Source of the DNA: Zobellella iuensis | GTDB taxonomy: Bacteria > Pseudomonadota > Gammaproteobacteria > Enterobacterales > Aeromonadaceae | Reading direction: 5' to 3' | DNA length: 64,000 bases | NCBI RefSeq assembly: GCF_016746085.1 | Contig: NZ_JAERTZ010000036.1 | Coordinates: 62,001-126,000 of the forward strand | Shown: positions 18,456-28,470 of the stretch, piece after piece | Layout: every line of letters starts with the position of its first letter | How positions within the stretch are numbered: position 1 is the stretch's first letter | Translations under genes and position numbers: made by a program | The notes under the pieces: generated by a model | Seen by the model: only the letters and a program-made list of their open reading frames with translations | What the model was told of the DNA's origin: nothing | Database searches by the model: none

Positions 18456-20234
18456 TCAGCCGCCGCAGCCCTTGCTTTCGCTCAATAGCAGCAGCAATTC
18501 CTGCTTTTCCGCCGGGGTCAGCCCCAGGGGGCTTCCTATCTTCCGTTGCAGCGTTTCGATGCGCCTGGCCAGGAACTCGTTGATCAGTACCACAAAAATA
18601 TCCTGCAGTTCCTGTTCGATGTGTTCACCGGCAAACAGCTCCTCCGCCATGGCCAGGCGCGCCAGCGCCGGCTCGGAGCCGTGGCCGCGCCAGTGTTCCA
18701 GCAATTGGGCTGTGGTCATCTCGGGTTGGCGTTGCACCTGGGCCAGCAGCTCCAGCAGCAGCTCCATGCCCGGCAGCGGCAATTCTTCCAGCTCGGGCAT
18801 GGCCGGCAGCCTGGCCGCGGCAGCCGGATATTGTAGCACAAGCGCTATGGCCCGGCGAAGGGGGGTCAGCTTTATCTTTTTCGATTCCCGCTTCGGCGTG
18901 GTGGCGGGCTCGGCGGTACCCTGTTGCAGGCGCTCGAACAGCTCCTTGACCCGTCGTTCGTTCTCGCCCCAGTTCAACTGGCGCGAAAGGCGGGTGATCA
19001 ATCCCTCGCGGGTAAAGCCTTCCGGCACCCGGCTGATGGCTTCCGCCGCCTTGTGCGCCAGCTCGCGCTGGCCCGCATCCCCCGCCATGGTGTCCTGGCC
19101 GAGGCGTTCGAACAGGAAATCACCGAAATCCTGGGCTTGAGCCAGCATCTGTTCGAAGGCCGCGGCGCCCAGCTTACGCACCAGGGTATCCGGATCCTCG
19201 CCGTCGGGCAGGAACACGAATTTCAGGCTGCGGCCGTCCTGCATCAGCGGCAGGGCGTTTTCCAGCGCCCGCCAGGCGGCTTCGCGCCCGGCCCTGTCCC
19301 CGTCGTAGCAGCAGACGACCTCGCGGGTGGTGCGGAACAGCAGTTGCAGGTGATCGGGTGTGGTGGAGGTACCCAGGCTGGCCACCGCATAGTCGATGCC
19401 GAACTGGGCCAGGGCCACCACGTCCATGTAGCCCTCCACCACCAGGATGCGCTCCGGATTACGGTGCGCCTGGCGGACCTCATACAGGCCGTACAGCTCC
19501 CGCCCCTTGTGGAACACCGGGGTTTCCGGCGAGTTCAGGTATTTGGGCGTCCCCTGGCCCAGTACCCGGCCGCCGAAGCCGATCACCCGGCCACGCCGGT
19601 CGCGGATGGGAAACATGATGCGGTCGCGGAAGCGATCGTAAATCCGGCCATTGTTGTTTTGCAGCAGCATGCCGCCTTCGATCAATTGCCGCTCCGTTTC
19701 CCTGTTGCGGGCGAACTGGCGCTTGACGCTGTCCCACTGATCCGGCACATAACCGATGGCGAACTGCTTGACCACCTCGCCGCTCAGGCCCCGGCCTTTA
19801 AGATAGCCGATGGCGGCCTGGGACTGTTTGAGCTGGGTCTGGTAGAAACGGCTGATGTCGTTCAACTGGCCATAGAGGTCCTGGCGTACCGCCTTGGCCG
19901 CCGCCTGTTGTTCGGGGGAGGAGCCAGCGCTGCTTTCGCGGGGCACGCTCACGCCATGGCGGGCGGCCAGTTCATCGATGGCGTCGAGAAATTCCAGGCC
20001 GTCGTATTCCATCAGGAAGCCGAGCGCGGTGCCGTGGGCGCCACAGCCAAAACAATGGTAGAACTGTTTATCGGGGCTGACGGTAAAAGAGGGGCTTTTT
20101 TCGTTATGAAAGGGGCAGCAGGCCTGGTAGTTCTTGCCGGCTTTCTTGAGTTTTACCCGCTGATCGATCAGGTCGACTATGTCGGTGCGGGCCAACAGAT
20201 CGTCAATGAAGGATTGGGGAATTCTGCCTGCCAT
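18456..20234 (-). CDS. dnaG: DNA primase DnaG
   Basis: 592 residues that synthesise RNA primers at the replication fork. The N-terminal CHC2 zinc ribbon has ligands Cys40, His43, Cys61 and Cys64 (CPFHNEKSPSF and FYHCFGCGAHG). A TOPRIM catalytic core follows (VVEGYMDVVAL near residue 265; CCYDGDRAGREAAWRAL near 305). The C-terminal helical domain that binds DnaB begins near 440 and is Leu- and Glu-rich. Its start lies 18 bp after a hairpin terminator, so its level is probably set by partial read-through from yqeY. Confidence 0.98.
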   Translation of the reverse strand: MAGRIPQSFIDDLLARTDIVDLIDQRVKLKKAGKNYQACCPFHNEKSPSFTVSPDKQFYHCFGCGAHGTALGFLMEYDGLEFLDAIDELAARHGVSVPRESSAGSSPEQQAAAKAVRQDLYGQLNDISRFYQTQLKQSQAAIGYLKGRGLSGEVVKQFAIGYVPDQWDSVKRQFARNRETERQLIEGGMLLQNNNGRIYDRFRDRIMFPIRDRRGRVIGFGGRVLGQGTPKYLNSPETPVFHKGRELYGLYEVRQAHRNPERILVVEGYMDVVALAQFGIDYAVASLGTSTTPDHLQLLFRTTREVVCCYDGDRAGREAAWRALENALPLMQDGRSLKFVFLPDGEDPDTLVRKLGAAAFEQMLAQAQDFGDFLFERLGQDTMAGDAGQRELAHKAAEAISRVPEGFTREGLITRLSRQLNWGENERRVKELFERLQQGTAEPATTPKRESKKIKLTPLRRAIALVLQYPAAAARLPAMPELEELPLPGMELLLELLAQVQRQPEMTTAQLLEHWRGHGSEPALARLAMAEELFAGEHIEQELQDIFVVLINEFLARRIETLQRKIGSPLGLTPAEKQELLLLLSESKGCGG

Positions 20235-20251
20235 GGTTCACCGGGAATGCG

Positions 20252-20285
20252 AAAAAACAAAGCCGTGCATCAGACGAAGCACGGC
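20252..20285 (-). terminator. Terminator/attenuator between yqeY and dnaG
   Basis: On the minus strand a 7-bp stem (GCCGTGC-type arms 20279-20285 and 20262-20268) is followed by TTTGTTTTTT. It sits only 18 bp before the dnaG start codon. It recalls the terminator between rpsU and dnaG of E. coli that keeps primase levels low. Confidence 0.75.
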
Positions 20286-20308
20286 CCGTTGGCAGGAAAG
20301 CAACCGGA

Positions 20309-20752
20309 TTAAGCCAGTTTGGCTTTGATAATGGCGCTGACCTTGCCCATATCTGCACGTCCCTGGATTTGCGGCTTGAGCACCGCCATCACTTTGCCCA
20401 TATCCTGCATGCCAGAGGCGCCGGTATCGGCGATGGCTTGCACCAGCAAAGCATCCAGTTCGTCTTCTGTCAGAGGTTGCGGCAGGAACTCCTGCAGCAC
20501 CGCTATTTCCTGGCGCTCGTTGTCGGCCAGATCCTGGCGACCAGCCTGCTCAAACTGGCTGCCGGCGTCTTTGCGCTGTTTCACCATCTTGGTGATCACC
20601 GCTATGATGCCGTCGTCATCCAGGGTTTCGCGGCTGTCTATCTCTCTTTGCTTGATCTCGGCCATCAGCATGCGCAGGGTACCCAGGCGAGCCTTGTCTC
20701 TGGCACGCATGGCGTTCTTCTGCTGCTCCGACAGCTGGTCCTTTAAAGACAT
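20309..20752 (-). CDS. yqeY: GatB/YqeY domain protein
   Basis: 147 residues. A stand-alone YqeY domain, related to the tail of the GatB amidotransferase subunit, is all helical (MSLKDQLSEQQKNAMRARDK at the N-terminus; GMQDMGKVMAVLKPQIQGRADMG near the C-terminus). The exact role is not established; a tRNA-linked amidase function is only suggested by homology. It sits between rpsU (16 bp upstream) and dnaG, an arrangement seen in Pseudomonas and Vibrio relatives but not in E. coli. Confidence 0.92.
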   Translation of the reverse strand: MSLKDQLSEQQKNAMRARDKARLGTLRMLMAEIKQREIDSRETLDDDGIIAVITKMVKQRKDAGSQFEQAGRQDLADNERQEIAVLQEFLPQPLTEDELDALLVQAIADTGASGMQDMGKVMAVLKPQIQGRADMGKVSAIIKAKLA

Positions 20753-20767
20753 GAGATCAATAACTGC

Positions 20768-21049
<282 letters not shown>

Positions 21050-21155
21050 CTACTCTGAACCGGCCCCGGCTGTAAAGACCGGCAGCCCTTCGCTGGTTAA
21101 AAAATCGCGGGCAGGGTAACATAGCCACCATCTTTCCGACAGTGTTATTGATTCC

Positions 21156-22172
21156 ATGCGCGTACTAGGTATCGAGACTTCCTGCGATGAAACCGGCATC
21201 GCCATCTATGACGACAAGCTCGGCATCCTGGCCCACCAGCTCTACAGCCAGGTCAAGCTGCACGCGGACTACGGCGGCGTGGTGCCGGAGCTGGCCAGCC
21301 GGGATCATATCCGCAAGACCATACCGCTGATCGAGGCGGCCCTGGCCCAGGCCGGGTGTACCCGGGAGGACATCGACGGCGTGGCCTACACCGCCGGCCC
21401 GGGCCTGATGGGCGCCCTGCTGGTGGGCGCCACCATAGGCCGCAGCCTGGCCTTCGCCTGGAACAAACCGGCGGTGGCGGTGCACCATATGGAAGGCCAC
21501 CTGCTGGCACCCATGCTGGAAGAGCGGGTACCGGCCTTTCCCTTCGTGGCCTTGCTGGTGTCCGGTGGCCATACCCTGCTGGTACGGGTGGGCGGCATCG
21601 GCCGCTATGAGATCCTCGGTGAGTCCATCGACGACGCCGCCGGCGAAGCCTTCGACAAGACCGCCAAGCTGATGGGGCTGGAGTATCCCGGCGGTCCGCG
21701 CCTGGCCAGGCTGGCCGAGCAGGGGGTTCCCGGCCGTTTCCACTTTCCCCGGCCCATGACCGACAGGCCCGGCCTGGACTTCAGCTTTTCCGGCCTCAAG
21801 ACCTTTGCCGCCAACACCATAGCGGCACAGGGCAACGACGACCAGACCCGGGCCGACATCGCCCACGCCTTCCAGCAGGCGGTGGTGGATACCCTGGCCA
21901 TCAAGTGCAAGCGGGCCCTGCAGCAGACCGGGCTCAACCGTCTGGTGGTGGCCGGCGGGGTCAGCGCCAACCTGTCGCTGCGCAGCCAACTGGCCGCGCT
22001 GATGGCGGGTCTCAAGGGGGAGGTGTTCTATCCACGCAACGAATATTGCACCGACAACGGTGCCATGATCGCCTTCGCCGGGCTGCAGCGGCTCAGGGCG
22101 GGCGAGTTCGAGCCCCTGTCGGTCAAGGCCCGGCCGCGCTGGCCGCTGGATGAGCTGGCCCCGGTCGAGTGA
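21156..22172 (+). CDS. tsaD: tRNA N6-threonylcarbamoyladenosine transferase TsaD
   Basis: 338 residues of the Kae1/TsaD ATPase family. The product transfers the threonylcarbamoyl group to A37 of ANN-decoding tRNAs together with TsaB and TsaE. Visible motifs are the N-terminal [15 protein letters not shown], the metal-binding HHMEGH near residues 109-115, SGGHT near 138-142 and the C-terminal [10 protein letters not shown]. Full length, and in the conserved position opposite rpsU. Confidence 0.99.
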   Translation: MRVLGIETSCDETGIAIYDDKLGILAHQLYSQVKLHADYGGVVPELASRDHIRKTIPLIEAALAQAGCTREDIDGVAYTAGPGLMGALLVGATIGRSLAFAWNKPAVAVHHMEGHLLAPMLEERVPAFPFVALLVSGGHTLLVRVGGIGRYEILGESIDDAAGEAFDKTAKLMGLEYPGGPRLARLAEQGVPGRFHFPRPMTDRPGLDFSFSGLKTFAANTIAAQGNDDQTRADIAHAFQQAVVDTLAIKCKRALQQTGLNRLVVAGGVSANLSLRSQLAALMAGLKGEVFYPRNEYCTDNGAMIAFAGLQRLRAGEFEPLSVKARPRWPLDELAPVE

Positions 22173-22228
22173 GGGGAAGGTATGCGGAGTGAATCGTAAG
22201 GCGTGAGGAGCAACACTTGCCTCACCCC

Positions 22229-22834
22229 TCACTCCCGGTTTCGCTTGAACTTGTCGATAATGGGCTTTTCCTGGTGGTGATAGAGCCGGCTGATATTGCG
22301 GTGGTGGCGCAAAATAATAAGGCAGGACAGCAGCGCTACCGCCAGGGTGTATTCCGGCTTGATGAAATAGATATACAGCGGCGCCGCCAGGGCGGTAATG
22401 ATAGAGGCCAGCGAAGAATAGCCGAACAGCCCCAGGCTGAGCAGCCAGGTCAGCAGCAGCAGCCCGGCCATGTCCATGCCCAGCGGCAGCAGGGTACCCA
22501 GGGCGGTGGCGACGCCCTTGCCGCCACGGAAGTGAAAAAACAGCGGAAACATGTGGCCCAGGCAGGCGGCCATGCCGATCAGGGCCAGGTACAGGGGGGG
22601 GATCCCCATAAACCAGCCCAGATACACAGGCACGGTGCCCTTGAGGATATCGAGCAGCAGCACCCATACCGCGGCGCTGCGGTGGCCGGTGCGCAGTACA
22701 TTGGTGGCCCCGGGGTTGCCCGAGCCGTGGGCCCTGGGGTCCGGCAGCCGGTAGAGCCTCGAGATCAGTACGGCGCTGGAGACCGAGCCCCCCAGGTAAG
22801 CCAGTATGATCATAAACAAGGTGAGGGCCGTCAT
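22229..22834 (-). CDS. plsY: Glycerol-3-phosphate acyltransferase PlsY
   Basis: 201 residues with five to six membrane helices. It acylates glycerol-3-phosphate using acyl-phosphate, the first step of phospholipid synthesis at the inner membrane. The three loop motifs are present: [11 protein letters not shown] near residue 37, the GTVP loop near 75 and FRGGKGVAT near 102. It is convergent with tsaD; the 56-bp gap has a short GTGAGG/CCTCAC inverted repeat without a T tract. Confidence 0.97.
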   Translation of the reverse strand: MTALTLFMIILAYLGGSVSSAVLISRLYRLPDPRAHGSGNPGATNVLRTGHRSAAVWVLLLDILKGTVPVYLGWFMGIPPLYLALIGMAACLGHMFPLFFHFRGGKGVATALGTLLPLGMDMAGLLLLTWLLSLGLFGYSSLASIITALAAPLYIYFIKPEYTLAVALLSCLIILRHHRNISRLYHHQEKPIIDKFKRNRE

Positions 22835-22938
22835 ATCGCGGTTTATACCCCGGGTTCAATCCGTTATTATTGCGCCCTTAAAACCGGACCAGCGCGGCCC
22901 GGCCGCCGAAGATAGCCACAGCTTAACAGAAGATAGAG

Positions 22939-23310
22939 ATGATGGATAAAGTGTTTGTGCAAGGCCTGGAAGTGCTTACCACCATAGGCGTTTATGAGTG
23001 GGAAAAAGGCATTCGGCAAAAAATCCGCTTCGACCTGGAGATGGGCTACGACACCAAGCCGGCGGCCCTGGGGGATGATATCGGGCAGGCGCTGGATTAT
23101 GCGGCGCTGTCCAGAAAAGTCTGTGCCTATGCTGAACAAAACCATGTGGAGCTGGTCGAAACCATGGCAGAGCATATTGCCCAGCTGATTTTGGCCGAGT
23201 TTCCGGTCAAGTCGGTGCGGGTGCGGCTCACCAAGCCGGGCGCCGTGCCCAATGCCGCCGGCGTGGGCGTGGAAATCGAGCGCTTTGCCCGTGCCAATGG
23301 TGTAAGCTGA
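22939..23310 (+). CDS. folB: Dihydroneopterin aldolase FolB
   Basis: 123 residues of the FolB fold, which converts 7,8-dihydroneopterin to 6-hydroxymethyl-dihydropterin in folate synthesis. Family residues are visible: VQGLEVLTTIGVYEWEK at the N-terminus, LDYAAL near residue 52, the active-site Lys in RLTKPGAVPNA near 98, and Glu in LVETMAEHIA. It starts at a double ATG; either codon could be used. Divergent from plsY, as in E. coli. Confidence 0.96.
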   Translation: MMDKVFVQGLEVLTTIGVYEWEKGIRQKIRFDLEMGYDTKPAALGDDIGQALDYAALSRKVCAYAEQNHVELVETMAEHIAQLILAEFPVKSVRVRLTKPGAVPNAAGVGVEIERFARANGVS

Positions 23311-23375
23311 GCCGTCATTAAAGCGTCATTCGCTATTGGTAGTCTGCCGACGTATCCGAACACAGGAATAGCATC

Positions 23376-24179
23376 ATGGAAGTGCAGGCTGTACTGCTCG
23401 CCCTGATCCAGGGCTTTACCGAATTTCTTCCCATTTCCAGCTCGGCCCACCTGATTTTACCGTCGGTGTTATTGGGCTGGCGCGACCAGGGCATGGCGTT
23501 CGATGTGGCCGTGCACCTGGGCAGCTTGCTGGCGGTGATCTATTACTTTCGCAAGGAAGTTCGCGCCCTGGCGGCGGCCTGGCTGAAGTCCATCCGTGGC
23601 GGTGGGCACAATGCCGAATCGCGGCTGGCCTGGTGCATTATCCTGGCGACCATTCCTGCCTGTGTGGTGGGGTTGCTGTTCGGCGACTGGATAGGAGATC
23701 ACCTGCGCTCCGGCTGGGTGATTGCACTGGCGACCATCGTCTTCGGTTTGTTGCTGTGGTGGGCCGACCATATGGCCAGGCTGCAGAAAAACGAATACCA
23801 GGCCGGCTGGCGCGGGGCCCTGATGCTGGGCTGTGCCCAGGCCCTGGCGTTGATCCCGGGGACTTCTCGCAGCGGCATCACCCTGACCGCCGGTCTGATG
23901 CTGGGCCTCACCCGGCAGGCGGCGGCCCGCTTTTCCTTCCTGATGTCCATCCCCATTATCTTCCTGGCCGGCAGCCATCAGGCGTCCGACCTGATCGGCA
24001 GCCAGGCGATGATGTCCTGGTCCGCGGTGGGGGTGGGCGTGCTGGCCTCTTTTGCCAGCGCTCTGGCCTGCATCCATGTCTTCCTGGCCCTGCTCAATCG
24101 CATCGGGGTGCTGCCTTTCGTGCTCTACCGGCTGGGCCTGGGAGCGGTGCTGTTGTGGGTGATGGCGGCTCAGGGGTGA
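23376..24179 (+). CDS. uppP: Undecaprenyl-diphosphatase UppP (BacA)
   Basis: 267 residues with eight membrane helices. It dephosphorylates undecaprenyl diphosphate to recycle the peptidoglycan carrier lipid. The catalytic motifs are intact: [14 protein letters not shown] near residues 13-26 and [14 protein letters not shown] near 165-178. Its last 10 bp overlap the convergent cca gene. Confidence 0.98.
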   Translation: MEVQAVLLALIQGFTEFLPISSSAHLILPSVLLGWRDQGMAFDVAVHLGSLLAVIYYFRKEVRALAAAWLKSIRGGGHNAESRLAWCIILATIPACVVGLLFGDWIGDHLRSGWVIALATIVFGLLLWWADHMARLQKNEYQAGWRGALMLGCAQALALIPGTSRSGITLTAGLMLGLTRQAAARFSFLMSIPIIFLAGSHQASDLIGSQAMMSWSAVGVGVLASFASALACIHVFLALLNRIGVLPFVLYRLGLGAVLLWVMAAQG

Positions 24180-25402
24180 GCCAGCCACTGTTCCAACTGC
24201 TGTAACCGGGCGGCGGCGATGGCCTCGCCGATGTCGGGCCCCTTCAACCCCTGGATGACGAAGGGGGCGGCGGTGATCTGCCTGAGTTCCTCCAGCCATT
24301 GCCATAGCCGTTCCCGCTGGGGATAGGGCCTGTGCTCGAACCCCTCGCGGCCCTGCAGGTCAGCCTGGGCACAGATCAGCAGCTGGGCGAACCGCTCCGG
24401 CTTGCGCCAGGCGTCGGTACGGTTGAACAGCTCCAGAATGGTGGTGGCCTGCTCGGGACCCGGCTCAGCCAGCCGGTGGAACAGGATATGCCAGCGGCTC
24501 ATGAGTATGGCCAGTTCTTTATGCTCGGTGGGCACCTTGAAACGGGCGCACAAGGCTTCTATCGGCGTGACTCCCAGTTCGCCATGGTGATGATGGCTGG
24601 GCCATTTTTCCCGGGGCGTCAGCGCCTTGCCGAAGTCATGGCAGAGGGCGGCAAAGCGGCAGGGCAGGTTTCCGCCCAGCTCCGCCGCCCGCTTGAGCAC
24701 CATCAGGGTATGAATGCCGGTGTCGATCTCCGGATGCCATTGTTCCGGGCCCGGCACCCCGAACAGGGCCTCCAGTTCGGGAAAGAGCGGGCCCAGGGCA
24801 CCGGCCTGGCGCAGCACCTCGAAATAGACCTGGGGGTTGGCGGTGGCCAGGGCCTTTTCCGTTTCCTTCCAGACCCGCTCTGGCGTCAGGGCGTTGAGCT
24901 CGCCGCTGGCGGCCATCTCTCGCATCAAGGCCTGGGTTTCGTCGGCCAGGGTAAAGCCGAGGTCGTGGAAGCGGGCGGCGAAACGGGCCACCCGCAACAC
25001 CCGCAACGGATCTTCGGCGAAGGCCGCGGACACATGGCGCAGCACCCGGTGCTCGATATCGGTGCGGCCGCCGTAGGGGTCGTGCAACCGGCCCTGCTGG
25101 TCCTGGGCGATGGCGTTGATGGTGAGATCCCGGCGGCGCAGATCCTCCTCCAGGGTGACCTCGGGGCCGAAGTCGCAGATAAAGCCGGTATAACCGCTGC
25201 CCGCCTTACGCTCGGTGCGGGCCAGGGCATATTCCTCTTTGCTGTGCGGATGTAGAAATACCGGGAAGTCCCTGCCCACCTGGGTGTAACCGAGGCGGAG
25301 CAGGTGCTCCGGGGTGGCGCCCACCACCATATAGTCACGCTCGCTGACCTCCAGGCCCAGCAAGGCATCCCTGACCGCGCCCCCCACCAGATATGTTTGC
25401 AC
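24170..25402 (-). CDS. cca: Multifunctional CCA tRNA nucleotidyltransferase
   Basis: 410 residues, close to the 412 of E. coli Cca. It adds or repairs the CCA end of tRNA. The N-terminal class II nucleotidyltransferase head ([14 protein letters not shown]; later [13 protein letters not shown]) is followed by the neck and body. A C-terminal HD phosphohydrolase domain ([11 protein letters not shown] near residue 250) is present, so repair hydrolase activity is expected. The tRNA in this window already encodes CCA, so repair is its likely main job. Confidence 0.98.
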   Translation of the reverse strand: MQTYLVGGAVRDALLGLEVSERDYMVVGATPEHLLRLGYTQVGRDFPVFLHPHSKEEYALARTERKAGSGYTGFICDFGPEVTLEEDLRRRDLTINAIAQDQQGRLHDPYGGRTDIEHRVLRHVSAAFAEDPLRVLRVARFAARFHDLGFTLADETQALMREMAASGELNALTPERVWKETEKALATANPQVYFEVLRQAGALGPLFPELEALFGVPGPEQWHPEIDTGIHTLMVLKRAAELGGNLPCRFAALCHDFGKALTPREKWPSHHHHGELGVTPIEALCARFKVPTEHKELAILMSRWHILFHRLAEPGPEQATTILELFNRTDAWRKPERFAQLLICAQADLQGREGFEHRPYPQRERLWQWLEELRQITAAPFVIQGLKGPDIGEAIAAARLQQLEQWLAHP

Positions 25403-25491
25403 TTTTTTCCCCTTGCCTTAATATCAATCGTCGTCCCCAAAGGGATTCAAAAGAACTTTTACAGGATGTGTCGAGGCTATTGTCCCCAGTG

Positions 25492-25896
25492 ATGAAAAGG
25501 ATGTCACTTCCTATCTTGCCACTTTTGCTGCTGAGCCTGCTGGCGGGCGCCCTGCTGCCGGCCTTTGCGGCCCCGGCCTGGGCTAGGGCGGGGAGCGCCG
25601 ACGAGCGGGTGCTTATCTGCAGCGGCGGTACCCTGAAGTGGGTGTCCCTGGCCGAGTGGCAGGGCGAGCCGGTCTCGGACGATGCCCCTCCGCACCCCAT
25701 GGCGGAGCACTGCGATCAGTGCCCCTGCTGGACCCAAATGCTCTATTCGGGCGAACCCGGACATGGCCTTGACTTGCCCGCCAGGCAGGCCTTCTTTGTC
25801 GGGCTGCCCGGCGGCTACACTCCTCCTGCCCGGGCGCCACCGCGCTGGCCCGGTCTCGCTTCCCGCGCCCCTCCCGCTTTCCTCGCCTTCGCCTGA
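25492..25896 (+). CDS. DUF2946-like secreted protein of the copper operon
   Basis: 134 residues with an N-terminal signal peptide (LPLLLLSLLAGALLPAF, cleaved near residue 25). The HCDQCPCWTQM motif near residues 76-86 is of the DUF2946 type, a family common beside copper genes. The start is uncertain: ATG at 25492 or 25501; neither has a strong ribosome site. The C-terminal 30 residues are Pro/Arg/Ala-rich. Operon context (YcnI, CopCD) suggests a role in copper handling in the envelope. Confidence 0.7.
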   Translation: MKRMSLPILPLLLLSLLAGALLPAFAAPAWARAGSADERVLICSGGTLKWVSLAEWQGEPVSDDAPPHPMAEHCDQCPCWTQMLYSGEPGHGLDLPARQAFFVGLPGGYTPPARAPPRWPGLASRAPPAFLAFA

Positions 25897-25955
25897 TGTG
25901 AGCGCGCCCGGCGCGCGTGCCTGTCTACCGTCTGTATTGATATCGAGGAAAAACC

Positions 25956-26477
25956 ATGACCATTATCGCAAGAAACACCGCCCTGGCGGCGGCCCTGTCC
26001 TGCCTGTGGCTGCCGGCCGCTTCTGCCCATGTGACCCTGGAGCAGCCCACGGCCCAGCCGGGAGCCAGCTACAAGGCGGTGCTGCGGGTGCCCCACGGTT
26101 GCGAGGAGGAAGCCACCCATACCCTGAGGGTCAGGATCCCGGAGGGGTTTTATGGGGTCAAGCCCATGCCCAAGGCGGGCTGGACGCTGGAAACCGTCAC
26201 CGGTGACTATGCCCAGGCCTATGATAATCACGGCACGGCCGTGACCCGGGGGGTGACCGAAATCATCTGGTCCGGTGGCAACCTGCCCGATGACTTCTAC
26301 GACGAGTTCGTGTTTCGCGGGCGCTTCGCCGACAGCCTGCCTGCCGACAGCCGCTTCTATTTCCCCACGGTGCAGGAATGTGCCAATGGGGTGGCCCGCT
26401 GGATAGACACCGCGGGTGACGAGGGGAGTGATGAGCCGGCGCCCGGCCTGACCCTGAAAGCGGGCCACCATCATTAA
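25956..26477 (+). CDS. YcnI (DUF1775) copper-binding periplasmic protein
   Basis: 173 residues. The signal peptide ends at Ala24, so the mature protein begins with His25 (AHVTLEQP), the residue that forms the monohistidine copper brace in YcnI. The core has RVPHGCEEEATHTLRVRIP and EIIWSGGNLPDDFYDEF, typical of DUF1775. The tail ends GHHH, an extra metal-binding possibility. Acts in the periplasm as a copper chaperone or buffer. It lies 75 bp upstream of the CopC-CopD fusion. Confidence 0.9.
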   Translation: MTIIARNTALAAALSCLWLPAASAHVTLEQPTAQPGASYKAVLRVPHGCEEEATHTLRVRIPEGFYGVKPMPKAGWTLETVTGDYAQAYDNHGTAVTRGVTEIIWSGGNLPDDFYDEFVFRGRFADSLPADSRFYFPTVQECANGVARWIDTAGDEGSDEPAPGLTLKAGHHH

Positions 26478-26552
26478 CCGGAGCCGGCTATTGGCCTGAA
26501 CTCCCGGGGGCGGCATGGCCGCCCCTGTTGTTATCTGCTTGCGGGGATACCC

Positions 26553-28130
26553 ATGTCGGTGAAATCGCGTGTCGTTCTGCCCTGGCTGGGGCTGCTGCTG
26601 ATCCTGCTTGGCAGCGGTGGCGCCCGTGCCCACGCCGTGCTGTTGCACAGCGTGCCGGCGGAGGGCAGTTTACTTAACGAATCACCAGCCTGGCTGGTAT
26701 TGCAGTTTAATGAAAGGGTTAGCCCGCTGGTGTTGACCCTGATCGGGCCGGATGGCGAGCCGCAGCGGCTGGAAGGCGTGCAATCCGCGCAGCAGCTGCG
26801 GATCGAGGTGCCGGCTGCCCTGGCCCCGGGTAACTGGCTGCTCAGTTGGCGGGTGGTGTCCGCCGACGGCCATCCCATAGCGGGGGCGCTGGCGTTTGCC
26901 GTCGGTGTGCAAACCGAAACGGAGGTGATGCCGCCGGCGGCCGGCAGCCATTATCTCGCCATCTGGAGCGCCCGGGTGGCGGTCTATCTGGGGCTGATAT
27001 TGGGCGTCGGCGGTGCCTGCGCCTCCCTCTGGCTCGGCACCGGGCCCTCGCGCCCGGTCATTGCCGCGCTCTGGCTGGGGGCCGGGGCCCTGCCGCTGTC
27101 GCTCGGCCTGCAGGGGGTGGATGCCCTGGGCCTGCCCATGTCCGGGCTGCTGGCCTCGCCCGGCTGGCAGGCCGCCATGGCCACCAGTTATGGCCACAGC
27201 GTCGGATTGGCTCTGCTGGCCCTGGCCGGTGCCGGCGGCACCCTGTGGCTGCGGCGTTATTCCTACCCGCTGGCCTGGCTGCTGTCGGCTGCGGTCGTGC
27301 TCCTGCTCGGGCTGGCGTTTACGGTCAGCGGCCATGCCGCCTCGGCCGAGCCCCGCTGGCTAAGCCGCCCGGCGCTGGGGCTGCATGTGCTGATGGTGAT
27401 GCTGTGGCTGGGCGCCCTGCCGCCGCTCTTTGCTGCCCTGGCCAGGCCGGGCGCGGACGCCCGGCGGGTGCTGGGACTGTTCTCCCGCTGGGCGCCCTGG
27501 ATGCTGGCCGGCCTGGTGTTGTCCGGCGGCGTCCTGGGGGTGATACAGCTGGGACACTGGCGCGCCCTGACCTGGCCCGGCTACAGCCGTATTCTGCTGC
27601 TGAAGCTGGCGCTGGTGGCCCTGGTGCTGGTGCTGGCCGCCTGGAATCGCTGGCGCCTGACCGCCCGGGTGCAGCGGGGAGAGGCCGCCGCTCACCTGGC
27701 CCTGCGGCGGCTGATCCGGCTTGAGCTGGGGCTGCTGCTGGTGGTGCTGGGGCTGGTGGCGGCCTGGCGTTTTACCCCGCCGCCCAGGACGCTGTTGCCG
27801 CCGGGGCAGGTACAGGCGGTCGTGGCCGACGCCGGGCTGCAGGCGGTGCTGACCCTGTCTCCGGGCAAGGCCGGACCGGTACGGGCCGACATACTGCTGC
27901 AGGATGCCCAGGGGCGGGTGCGGGAGGCCCGGGAGCTCGCCCTGTTGTTATCCCATGCGCAGGCGGATATAGCACCGTTCCGCCGTCAGGCGCTGCCACT
28001 GGCGCCGGGGCACTGGTTGCTGGAGGAGCTGCTGTTGCCGGCGCCAGGGGATTGGTCGGTGACGGTGGAGGTGCTGGTCAGCGACTTCGAACGAATCCGC
28101 CTGAGCGGCACCCTGCGGCTGGCGCCCTGA
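26553..28130 (+). CDS. copCD: CopC-CopD fusion copper-resistance protein
   Basis: 525 residues joining a periplasmic CopC domain to a CopD membrane domain. After a signal peptide the mature protein begins at His27 (HAVLLHSVPAEGSLL), the N-terminal copper ligand of CopC. The CopC core ends with SWRVVSADGHPIAGALAFAVG (about residues 108-127). About eight CopD helices with membrane His residues follow (SGHAASAEPRWLSRPALGLH near 265), then a soluble beta-rich C-terminal domain of about 110 residues. Copper uptake or tolerance is expected. Confidence 0.92.
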   Translation: MSVKSRVVLPWLGLLLILLGSGGARAHAVLLHSVPAEGSLLNESPAWLVLQFNERVSPLVLTLIGPDGEPQRLEGVQSAQQLRIEVPAALAPGNWLLSWRVVSADGHPIAGALAFAVGVQTETEVMPPAAGSHYLAIWSARVAVYLGLILGVGGACASLWLGTGPSRPVIAALWLGAGALPLSLGLQGVDALGLPMSGLLASPGWQAAMATSYGHSVGLALLALAGAGGTLWLRRYSYPLAWLLSAAVVLLLGLAFTVSGHAASAEPRWLSRPALGLHVLMVMLWLGALPPLFAALARPGADARRVLGLFSRWAPWMLAGLVLSGGVLGVIQLGHWRALTWPGYSRILLLKLALVALVLVLAAWNRWRLTARVQRGEAAAHLALRRLIRLELGLLLVVLGLVAAWRFTPPPRTLLPPGQVQAVVADAGLQAVLTLSPGKAGPVRADILLQDAQGRVREARELALLLSHAQADIAPFRRQALPLAPGHWLLEELLLPAPGDWSVTVEVLVSDFERIRLSGTLRLAP

Positions 28131-28141
28131 TACCCTAAACC

Positions 28142-28161
28142 AAAGGCGCCGAGGCGCCTTT
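28142..28161 (+). terminator. Possible terminator after copCD
   Basis: A compact inverted repeat AAAGGCG/CGCCTTT with a six-base loop begins 11 bp after the copCD stop. The T tract is only three residues long, so efficiency is doubtful. Confidence 0.45.
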
Positions 28162-28197
28162 CGGCCTGGAGTCAAAGCCGTTGTCATGACCACATAA

Positions 28198-28390
28198 GTC
28201 GGCCAAAGGGCCAGCTCCGCCGACACGCCGCAAGTACATCCATGTAGGCTCGCACATGCCGAATGTCGCGGAAACCGTCGGTATCGCCGCGCTGCGACTT
28301 GCCACTGGCAACTCGGTCGCGGCAATACCTCCGGTGCAAGGCGCTTCGCGCCCCCTGGCATGTGACGGTCGGCGGAGCCGTTCCCTTTGT
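28198..28390. repeat. Intergenic element bounded by inverted repeats
   Basis: About 190 bp between copCD and putA, with no gene. Its ends are imperfect inverted copies of a roughly 21-bp sequence: the left end at 28204-28224 reads CAAAGGGCCAGCTCCGCCGA plus C, and the right end (28368-28389), read on the minus strand, is CAAAGGGAACGGCTCCGCCG plus AC. A related single end occurs at 43265-43291. This looks like a MITE- or REP-composite-type mobile repeat without coding capacity. Confidence 0.55.
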
Positions 28391-28470
28391 CCGCCTGTTT
28401 TGGCATGGGTGCTGCCCGTATAGGTAAATCCGAAGGTTTGCCAGCAGTTTGCTTTTGTTATTATCTCCGG

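Noticed and set aside
22173-22228. Terminator between tsaD and plsY
   Set aside because: A GTGAGG/CCTCAC inverted repeat exists, but it is short, has a long loop and lacks a T tract; it may be another degenerate heptamer patch.
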